Positions 1-64,000 of a stretch of DNA of 64,000 bases are shown piece by piece. Under the pieces are notes generated by a model. That model saw only the letters and a list, made by a program, of their open reading frames with translations, was not told the DNA's origin and searched no databases. Position 1 is the first letter of the stretch. Each line of letters begins with the position of its first letter. The stretch is taken from contig NW_022098072.1 of assembly GCF_002288925.2 (NCBI RefSeq), forward strand, positions 18,896,326 through 18,960,325. Reading direction: 5' to 3'. Both the position numbers and the translations under genes were made by a program. Source of the DNA: Delphinapterus leucas (Eukaryota > Chordata > Mammalia > Artiodactyla > Monodontidae).

Positions 1-31
1 AACTACAATGAGGTATCACCTCATTGTAGTT
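1..31. repeat. Inverted L1 junction at the window edge
   Basis: Bases 1-14 (AACTACAATGAGGT) are the exact reverse complement of 18-31, with a 3-base loop. Bases 1-23 match the L1 sense strand and 19 onward match the antisense strand of the same L1 region, with the CCTCA at 19-23 shared. This is what an L1 5' inversion junction looks like. A fold-back assembly error cannot be ruled out without the sequence to the left. Confidence 0.6.
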
Positions 32-473
32 TTGATTTGCATTTCTCTAATAATTAGTGATGTTGAGCATCTTTTCATGTGCCTCTTGGCCATCTGTATG
101 TCTTCCTTGGTGAAATGTCTATTTAGGTCTTCTGCCCATATTTTAACTGGATTATTTGTTTTCTTGACTTTGAGCTCCCTGAGCTGTTTGTGTATTTTGG
201 AGATTAATCCTTTGTCTGTTGTTTCATTTGCAAATACTTTCTCCCATTCTGAGGGTTGTCTCTTTGTCATGTTTATGATTTCCTTTGCTGTGCAAAAGCT
301 TTTAAGTTTAATTAAGTCCCATTTGTTTGTTTTTGTTTTTACTTCTGTTACTCTAGGAGGTGGGTCAAAAAAGATCTTGATGTGGTTTATGTCAAAGTGT
401 GTTTTTCCTATGTTTTCCTCTAAGAGTTTTATAGTGTCCGGTCTTACATTTAAGTCTTTAATCCATTTGGAGG

Positions 474-686
474 TTTTTTTGTTTTTGTTTTTTTGCGGTA
501 CTCGGGCCTCTCACTGTTGTGGCCTCTCCCGTTGGAGAGCACAGGCTCTGGACGCACAGGCTCAGCGGCCATGGCTCATGGGCCCAGCTGCTCCGTGGCA
601 TGTGGGATCCTCCCGGACTGGGGCACGAACCCGCGTCCCCTGCGCTGGCAGGCGGACTCTCAACCACTGCGCCACCAGGGAAGCCC
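474..686 (-). mobile_element. Short CHR-type SINE in L1
   Basis: tRNA-derived SINE, short cetacean form, in reverse: a T-rich tail at 475-494, then the body, ending at GGGAAGCCC (686), the complement of the tRNA-like head. It splits the L1 ORF2 sequence. The L1 resumes at 687 with TGGAGTTTATTTTTG, and a similar TGGAGGTTTTTTTG stands before the tail, so a short imperfect target duplication is likely. Confidence 0.9.
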
Positions 687-1268
687 TGGAGTTTATTTTT
701 GTGTGTATGGTGTTAGGGAGTGTTCTAATTTCATTCTTTTACACATAGCTGTCCAGTTTTCCCAGCACCACTTATTGAAGAGGCTGTCTTTTCTCCATTG
801 TATGTTCTTGCCTCCTTTGTCATAAATTAGGTGCCCATATGTGTGTGCATTTATCTCTGGGCTTTCTATCCTGTACTGTTGATCTATATTTCTGTTTTTG
901 TGCCAGTACCATACTGTCTTGATTACTGTAGCTTTGTGGTATAGTTTGAAGTCAGGGAGCCTGATTCCTCCGGCTCTGTTTTTCTTTCTCAAGATTGCTT
1001 TGGCTATTCGGGGTCTTTTGTGTTTCCATATGAATTGTAAAATTTTTTGTTCTAATTCTGTGAAGAATGCCATTGGTAGTTTGATAGGGATTGCATTGAA
1101 TCTGTAGATTGCTTTGGGTAGTACAGTCATTTTCACAATACTGATTCTTCCAATCCAAGAACATGGTATATTTCTCCATCTGTTTATGTCATCTTTGATT
1201 TCTTTCATCAGTGTTTTATAGTTTTCTGAGTACAAGTCTTTTGCCTCCGTAGGCAGGTTTATTCCTAG

Positions 1269-1495
1269 GTATTTTATTATTTTTTTTTTTTTGCTGTACG
1301 CGGGCCTCTCACTGTTGTGGCCTCTCCTGTTGCAGAGCACAGGCTCCGGACACGCAGGCTCAGCGGCCATGGCTCACGGGCCCAGCCGCTCTGCGGCACG
1401 TGGGATCTTCCCAGACCGGGGCACGAACCCGCGTCCCCTGCATCGGCAGGCGGACTCTCAACCACTGCGCCACCAGGGAAGCCCGGTATTTTATT
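1269..1495 (-). mobile_element. Short CHR-type SINE with target duplication
   Basis: Short-form SINE in reverse at 1280-1484, flanked by a perfect 11-bp target duplication GGTATTTTATT (1269-1279 and 1485-1495). It is nested in the L1 ORF2 region, so it is younger than that L1. Its body is close to those at 474, 11474, 40365 and 58660. Confidence 0.93.
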
Positions 1496-1874
1496 CTTTT
1501 TGTTGCAATGGTAAATGGGAGTGTTTCCTTAATTTCTCTTTCTGATTTTTCGTTGTTGGTATATAGGAATGCCAGAGATTTCTGTGCATTAATTTTGTAT
1601 CCTGCGACCTTACCAAATTCATTGATTAGTTCTAGTAGTTTTCTGGTGGCATCTTTAGGGTTTTCTATGTATAGTATCATTTCATCGGCAAACAGTGACC
1701 ATTTTACTTCTTCTTTTTCAATTTGTGTTCCTTTTATTTCTTTTTCTTCTCTGATTGCTGTGGCTAGGACTCCAAAACTATGTTGAATAAGAGTGGCGAT
1801 AGTGGACATCCTTGTCTTGTTCCTGATCTTAGTGGAAATGCTTTCAGTTTTTCACCATTGAGTATGATGCTTGC

Positions 1875-3140
1875 AACCACACTAAGTCTTGTGCAGAAAA
1901 GATTTCCATTCTGTTTTTGTTTTGTTTAGAACTAACCATGTTTATGGTTGTCTGCAAGAGTGTTGATGACTCCCTTTGGAAGGGAGTGGGGATGTTACTA
2001 ATTTTTTAGTAGCATCAAATAATTTATGTCCACCTCTACTGTAAGTCCCTGTGCTAGGTGTTGGGAATACAGATTGGTCAATTTTCTTGCTCTTAAGGGG
2101 CTTATATTCCACTGTGCAAGGAAAAGATGGGAAATATATGAAAGATTTATTTTTAAACAGTTTGTTAGTTACATTTTCAAATAATATGCTCAACGTATTT
2201 TCCTTCAACCTCCAAACATGATTTAGGTGAAGCACTTGTAAATTTAAAGCAACAACTTCAAGGTAGTCTTTAAAAAGCAATAAACTATTTTGCCTGTATA
2301 TCCAAACATGTTGGTATACTAACAGTTTATCCTGTATTTCCTGACCTTTTGTTCCCCACCAGTGAGCAGATAGTAGAGATCTCTGAAATTATTTATAACA
2401 GTACAAGGTAGCTTTTACTTAGTGGCAGCTGCCGATAGCAGGTGCTGCCATACCAGGAAGGTTGAGAATCAGAGAACAGCACTGCAGCCAGTACTGCCTG
2501 GGCCTCTACACACTGCTGGACTGTGGTCTTGTTATAGATACTTGCACACGGCCCCTAATGAGCCACATGTAATGTTTGACAACAAGAACACTAAAACGAA
2601 TCCCAGCACACAACCCATGGACCATTTCGAACATTGTCCTATTGTGGATTACGCTTATCTCAGTAGGGCATGGGTGACAGGAGGATTCCAGGTGCAGGTT
2701 TCTGCACAGCGAGGTGGGAGGAAAGGACAGGGGAAAAAGCTAACTACAAAGGAGGTCCCGGGTTTGCATGGCTGTGCTATAGTCCGAGAACACCCAGCCT
2801 GAGAACTCTCAGGACCCTGACCACACCAGGAGAAGAGCCTGAGGAGTAGCCTGGGGGAGCAGGAAGAAGACTGATGAGCCCCCATGGCCTCTGTGCAGAA
2901 CACTCCCCTTCCTAACAGATGATCATCAAGGTCGAGGGGGAAGGTGCTGGGTCTTTGGCCTCCCATTCTAGGTTTAGGAGTCTAGGTGCAAAGGCTCCTA
3001 CTTAAGGAGGTGCCTACTCTCTAGACAACTCCCAGGCCATCTCATTTTTGTTTTCCATCTACTATATTCATCCTTCCTCCATGAACACTGTAATGAAATA
3101 ATCCCTGGCTGAAAAGAAACGTGTCCTGTTTTAAGAAGGG
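1875..3140. other. Upstream DNA with an L2-like scrap
   Basis: No gene is seen. A stretch around 2030-2140 (a CTGTGCTAGGTGTTGGGAAT-type segment) resembles an old L2/MIR 3' end. An open frame of 126 codons at 2422-2802 has no recognisable domain and no splice context, and is probably chance. Bases 2920-2945 would read MIIKVEGEG, vaguely like the leader of SCAN zinc-finger proteins; with the KRAB relic just downstream this is only a weak hint. Confidence 0.4.
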
Positions 3141-3240
3141 GTGTTCCTCAAAGATGTGACTGCGAACTTTACTCAGGAGGAATGGTGCACTCTGAACTCT
3201 GAACTCTCAGAGATCCTACACAGAGAGGTGATGCTGGAGA
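3141..3240 (+). pseudogene. Fossil KRAB-A box
   Basis: The + strand frame from 3141 reads as a KRAB-A box: FLKDVTANFTQEEW, a spacer, then HREVMLE. KRAB-A boxes of C2H2 zinc-finger repressors recruit the TRIM28 corepressor, and the pattern F-DV-V-FTQEEW...YR-VMLE is diagnostic. In-frame stops flank it (TAA at 3132-3134). Neither a clear start nor any zinc-finger linker (TGEKP-type) follows before the old L1 at 3390. It looks like an orphan exon or a retrocopy fragment, not a working gene. Confidence 0.7.
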
Positions 3241-3389
3241 TGCAGGGCCCGGACCCCTCGGGGGAAGACTGCATTCCCCTGTAAATGAGAAAGTAGCCTT
3301 TGAAACAACTTGAGGCCCCCATTGACTAAGAACTATGAAATGGGCACCTGAGCCAGATGGATTGTGTTTCTGCTCTTTACTTCCCAGGG

Positions 3390-3880
3390 AAAAACCTTTA
3401 TTTTTAAATCAACTTTATTAAGATAATTTACATATAAAAATTGTCCCCATTTTAAGTGTACAGTTTGATGAGTTTTGAAAGATATGTACACATGTGTAAC
3501 CATCACCACAATCAAGATATGGAACACTGCCTTTATCCCCCAAAGTTCCTTTGTGCCTGTTTCCAGTCACACCTCCTTGCCCACCCCGCACTCAGGCAAC
3601 CTTTGATTTACTTTCTACGATTATAGATTGGATTTGCATTGCCTAGAATGTCATATAAATTGAACCATGCAATACCTTTTGAGTCTGGCTTCTTCCAGTG
3701 AGCATAATGCTTGTGAGATTCATCCATGTCATTGCATGTTTTAGAACTTCGGTCCTTTTTATCGCTGAGTAGCATTCTGTTGTATGGGTGTACCACTATT
3801 GGATCCATTCACCAGCTGATGGGACATTTGTTTCCAGTTTTTGATTATTATGAATGAAGCTGCTGTGCACATTCACATCT
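3390..3880 (-). mobile_element. Old L1 3' fragment
   Basis: Diverged antisense L1 3' region with the familiar order: CATCACCACAATCAAGAT, AGTGAGCATAATGCTTGTGA, GCTGAGTAGCATTCTGTTGT, and an ending in GAATGAAGCTGCTGTG. It is older than the L1 copies at 1-1874 and 27456-33126, with many substitutions and no open frame. Confidence 0.75.
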
Positions 3881-5264
3881 AAACAAAAGTCTGGAATTCT
3901 AGTAAGTTCAACAGACAGAGCAGCTTGGCAGGTGACAAACTGGCTGCCCCTCTGGGGGGAGAAGGAGTCAAGTAGTTGATGAGGTCAAGTTACAAAGAAC
4001 AACCGGTTCTGTAAAAAGCAGCTATAGCCAAAAATGGAAAACAAAACAAAACAAAAACCTGTACTGAGCAGAGAAGACGGCTGATTAGACGCCTTTCAAC
4101 CGCATGGGAAAAATGGATTGCAACATCATTGGCAGGATGGGATAACATGTACACTAGTTTTCTTTGGACATGGTCTAGAATTGAGCCAATAAGACTCAAA
4201 CCTATTCCTGGCTACTTCTTTAGGATATGTTTGAAGGCCTGTTGAGGCAGCAGAGACAAAGAGCTCCATTTCCGGAGTTAGAAAGACTACTGGCTGTGGG
4301 ACCTTGAGCAAGGATAAGGAACCTTGGCAAATGAGCATAAAAACACTACCTATCTTCAGGGCTGTCTCTGATGAGAATCTATGTAAATCACTTAGTAAGT
4401 CTAGTGCCTAAGGAATTATTACGTTTCAAAACCATGTAATACCTTTGACTCATAGTGAAAGAGTCCAAATATATTCCTTAGGAGACTGGAATATTTTAAT
4501 GTATTTTTTCTTAAATTACACAGTGAATTCTTCCTATGTTATTTATATAACCACTGAATAATTATTAATCAAAATCTGGTTAAATTTTAGAAGCGTATCA
4601 ACTCAGTCACAAAAGCTCCCAGTGGCTGCAACGTTCGATTGTCCCTCTCCTCATGCAGCAGCTGTCTGGTTCCAAAGCTCCCACCAGGGGCTTCTCAAGT
4701 GCGAAGAATCACCTCTGGAGTTTGTCAGTAAATCTGATTCAGGAGCATTTCCTCAGGAGCCGATTCTGGGGGAAGTGTGGCCTGCAGTCTACTCCTCTGG
4801 GCTGACTCTGGCTCAGGGGTGCCCACTGCACTGCCATGTCCTCAGTGGGGAGTTGGGGGTGCTCGGACTGGAAGCTGAGGACCTGGGTTTGTATCCTGAC
4901 TTTATTGTCCCCACCCCTAACACACCTTAAGTCTCTCTGCTCTGAGCTTTGCTTTCCTTATTTCTGCTGTTGGGTGACAAGCACCTCACGTGGCTGTTGC
5001 AGAATGACATGATGTTACAGTGCCAGGACTGTCTCAGTAAATGCTTGTGGACCCTGCTACTTCCGTGCTTTATCTTACAGTCTTTCCTATTTCCCACCAT
5101 CTCCCACGTCCACTGGCTGCATATAATTCAAATGAAATGAAGTCGCTTTAAAGAGTGATTCAGGAACCCCTCCCTCTGTAAGCAGTCACTATTGTAAAAA
5201 CTACCCTTCCGAGAAAGGTTGCTCTTGGGTTTTAGGTGGAAGAGGTAATTCTTAAGTTATTGTA
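3881..5264. other. Upstream DNA with a MIR relic
   Basis: No gene is seen. Around 4840-5060 (GAGGACCTGGGTTTGTATCC ... CAGTAAATGCTTGTGG) there is a probable MIR in + orientation. The frame at 4622-4930 lies over it and is not convincing. The rest is unremarkable until GC content rises sharply near 5265. Confidence 0.4.
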
Positions 5265-61091
<55,827 letters not shown>

Positions 61092-61189
61092 GTAAGGATC
61101 GTTTCCTTTATTTTCTTTGTTGTGTCTTCTTTAGTTAACTAAAAAGCTCTTCTTTACTTTTGAAAATGATGCATGTACTATTATTAATA

Positions 61190-61400
61190 GTAAGTGATCC
61201 CTTACTACATGCCAGCCTCAATGCTATACACTGTACATACGTTATCTCACGTGATCTTCACAGCAGCCCCAAGAGGCCTGTGTTATCCCTCCTCCCCCCA
61301 CTTTACAGCCTCCAAACTGAAGCTCAGAGGAGTTAGTCAGTTTGGCCACAATCTCACACCCATTAAGTGCTGAGGTGGAATCCGGACATGGGCCGACTTT
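61190..61400 (-). mobile_element. MIR, reversed
   Basis: TACATGCCAGCCTCAATGCT, CGTTATCTCACGTGATCTTC, CTTTACAGCCTCCAAACTGA, then TCTCACACCCATTAAGTGCT: the complement of the MIR core in its usual order. Confidence 0.75.
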
Positions 61401-61639
61401 AAACCATTTATTATAACAATGTTAGACTAAAATTCACAAGTTAAAAAGGCCATGACCTCAGTCTGTAGAGTTGATGATTCTCATGTACACGCATGTAAAC
61501 TTTCATCGTAAAGATCTAAGACTGAAAAGGAATTAAAACAAACAACATAGCCAGAAAGATTTCAACTGAACATTTGTTCAGTGAAGTGAATCCAGAGCAA
61601 ACCGATTGATGGTGCTTGGGGAAGAACAAATACATTTAG

Positions 61640-61830
61640 GCCAGGGGTTTCCAAACTTTATCTGCAGGAGAATCCCCTGGAGGGCTTGTTAAAAACCACA
61701 GATTGCTGGGTTCCACCCTCAGAGGTTCTGATTCAGGAGGTCTGGGGTAGGGCCCAAGAATCTGCATGTCTAACAAGTTCCCAGGTGATGCCCATGCTGC
61801 CTGTCTACAAGAACTACTGATGATCATTTT
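61640..61830 (+). mobile_element. MER5-type DNA transposon relic
   Basis: CCAGGGGTTTCCAAACTTTA, GGAGGGCTTGTTAAAAACCA, GATTGCTGGGTTCCACCCTC, GATTCAGGAGGTCTGGGGTA, AATCTGCATGTCTAACAAGT, CCCAGGTGATGCCCATGCTG: the characteristic MER5A order (hAT-type non-autonomous element). Confidence 0.85.
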
Positions 61831-64000
61831 ACAACAACATAAAGCAAAAAAAAACTGACCTCAAGTAGACATGGGAATTCAGCGAAGCCTCGTTGCTGCA
61901 GACAAGCAAATGATGATGGTGTGTTTTATTCATGTCATAGGGGGTAACTTTGCTTCAAATTATTAATGGAGACTTTCTGTCCCCTATCGGGAAACCAGTG
62001 TGGTTATGTTCGTCAATTTTGTGGAACCATACTATACCACACACCACTTTGAATCATGGCTAGAAAGTTGGCTCAATTTTACCCGAGTCAGGGTTCTAGG
62101 CCAAAGCTGTCATTAAAAATTAAGATAGAGTGGTAAAGAAACAGCTGCAACCTGGTTTTAAAATAAATTTTGTGGAAGATGGAGAATAAGCCTGAACATT
62201 TCCATCAGGGGCTTTGGGGACTGCCCCTGGAGAAAAGTGGCTGTCACTTCTGATCTGCAGGTGGGGAGAGTGGCCAAGCCACCTAACAATGGGATTCGAA
62301 TTTACAAAGAATCTGAGGAACAGAAAGGTGCTCAGAGGCAAACTAAGTTTAATGAGGCAAAGGCAGGGCACTACATTTAGGGAGCACCACTAAGCAATAT
62401 CTAACTCCAGGCTGGATGGGGCCCAAAGTCGTACAGTGTATAAAGTACAAGCAGGAGACAAATGCATTGTAGGCTGGCACGACAGATCTGTCAATATGTA
62501 CACAAGTAAGATACCCATTTTATAGATGATCAACCGGAGGTTCAAACTGTTAAGAGTCACTATCATTTTATTCTTATTTTGAACAACTTGTTAAACTGGA
62601 GCTCCTCAGTCTATACAAGATAGAGTTTCAGAACCTCCAGAGAAGCCAAAGGAATGTGACTAGACTGAATTGGAAACATGGATTTTGGGGAAAATACGGA
62701 CTCATGTTTCTTACAGATGTGATCAGCTTCCTATGTCCAGGGTTAAGGTCACTGTAATCTTTACGAGCTAGTCTCTTAGAGCATTCCTTTTATTCTTTCA
62801 ACATGTATTTATTGGGTACCCAATACGTGACAGGCTCTGTGCCACACACCGGGGGTATCAAAGTGAAAGGAAAAAAAAAAAGGACAGTACCTTGGCTTCA
62901 GAGCGCTTACATTCTGGAAGCGCCAAGGATATGGGATTTTCCCCCACTTGCTACCCTGGCAGTTGACCAGGAGTAAGGATTAGTCTTCGACTCTGAAAAG
63001 GACTGTGGGACTTCAGGAGCCTCCTCCTTAGGGCTTCGCTTGAAAGCTCCAAGATCACTTCCTAAAATGCAATATAAATTAGTCCAGTGCCTTTGGAATA
63101 AGGCTACTGTTCTGTATGTTTGTGAACTCTCAGTATATCGAGTATGGTAGCTACAGTAATCGATTGTTAAACTAGTTTAAATGTCTCAGAATGTGGGAGA
63201 ATGGTGCCATCTTGTGGACAAGAGGGAGTAGGGCCACACATCCCACATACTGTGCAAGGGGGATAGAAATACATCTCTCAATAGGAGACTGTGACTTTCA
63301 CTGGCTACAACTGTTGACCATTTGTTACCTACTACTATTACCGTAAGATTTATTTCTTTTAACCTATCTCCTGGTGTTTTGGTAGACATCCGTGTATTAT
63401 TCCAGACCAAAGACATTATAACAACAGTGTAAGCTGATTCACACTCACTTTAAAAAAGTCTGTGAGAATTTTAATCCTCCCCAAAGGCAAAGAATGAATC
63501 AGATTATTTCTCAGGAACTTTCTAGTCGTCATGACTCTAATTAGAATTATAATGTAATATACACAGAAAGTATGTTTAAGATACTATAATCTTGAAGAAT
63601 GAAAAAAGACATTGTGACCTTAAGATAATATTTGCTGAAATCTCAGTGGAGTGGAGTGTGTTGTGTCTCAGTGGAGATGGTGGGGTTTGTGGTGGTGGTG
63701 ACTTTTTTTTCCAAACTTAAGCATAAAATGCCCAGGGCACCTTGCCTTTGTATTCTATACCTAGCTGTGCAGAGGCTCTCAGTTATCATGATGATTAACC
63801 AATTTCTTAGAAGAGGGGCATGCATAAGAGATGATTTCATCCCTATCAAAATCTACTGTGTAAGTTTTCAGACCTTTTGGATGTTTTGTAAATGGTTTCA
63901 AAGAGAATAAGAACGTTTAATTCCTCTTGGCCTGAGGCTGCAGTATGATTTCAATACCAGTCGCACTTACCCTGCAGCGAGATGAACAGATTTTAATTTT

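Larger units (their letters stand above)
1..1874 (-). mobile_element. L1 fragment, ORF2 C-terminal part
   Basis: Read on the minus strand this is the reverse transcriptase and C-terminal part of L1 ORF2, with pieces at 1360-1809, 693-1370 and 16-270. It matches the same parts of the larger L1 at 27456-33126 nearly base for base. Two short SINEs (474-686, 1280-1484) interrupt it. The similarity stops near 1874 with no L1 5' end, so the copy is 5'-truncated; its 3' end is off the window. The catalytic FADD motif reads FADE here, and the frame is broken by the SINEs, so it is dead. It may have been inserted by twin priming, given the inverted junction at 1-31. Confidence 0.9.
61092..64000 (+). 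other. CRYBG1: Start of the last intron
   Basis: Begins phase 1 after codon 1965. It contains a reversed MIR (61190-61400), a MER5-type relic (61640-61830) and an L2-like stretch (62795-62930). No sequence here reads as the conserved C-terminus, so the final exon lies beyond the window. The frames at 63632-63910 and others have no domain. Confidence 0.75.

Overview
The window is mammalian nuclear DNA, most likely from a cetacean (toothed whale or dolphin). The main evidence is the repeat content. tRNA-derived SINEs of the cetacean/hippo/ruminant (CHR) type occur in a short, near-uniform form (about 200 bp, head GGGCTTCCCTGGTGGCGCAG) and a longer form (about 270-370 bp). L1 copies are also common, and I saw no ruminant-specific BovB/Bov-A arrays. 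The species call rests on recall of these families, not on a search.

One gene dominates: CRYBG1 (formerly AIM1, absent in melanoma 1), on the + strand. I could trace 19 consecutive coding exons from 6540 to 61091. All have AG acceptors and GT donors, compatible phases and no internal stop, giving 1965 codons plus one base. Two large exons (6540-8098, 13081-15367) encode a long, low-complexity, probably disordered N-terminal half. Fifteen small exons (18345-58448) encode twelve beta/gamma-crystallin Greek-key motifs, that is six domains. Two exons (59118-59276, 60929-61091) encode most of a ricin-B-type beta-trefoil. The first exon(s) of the long isoform lie left of the window, and the last coding exon (about 30 residues by family comparison) lies right of it.

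Layout. 1-5260: a 5'-truncated L1 with two SINEs nested in it, a fossil KRAB-A box, an old L1 tail and MIR/L2 debris. 5265-5945: CpG island, the probable internal promoter of the short AIM1-type isoform, whose likely start codon (7416) lies inside the first large exon. 6540-15367: the two big exons. 15368-41933: crystallin domains 1 to 3 and the first motif of domain 4. The 13-kb intron 23475-36440 holds a nearly full-length L1 that landed in a SINE and carries about 490 bp of extra 3' sequence. 41934-50227: an 8.3-kb intron with an old L1, two solo LTRs and two SINEs near its centre and end. 50228-61091: the remaining crystallin motifs and the trefoil. 61092-64000: the start of the last intron, with MIR and MER5-like relics.

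The most informative structures are: the threefold repetition of a five-exon cassette (micro-exon, A, B, A, B) behind the crystallin array; the L1 insertion with 3' transduction and a 23-bp tandem duplication at its 5' junction; two related solo LTRs with intact 4-bp target duplications; a 36-nt inverted repeat with 35 of 36 positions paired; three reused target-site copies flanking two adjacent SINEs; and a fossil KRAB box upstream of the promoter. I see no sign of a new multi-gene system.
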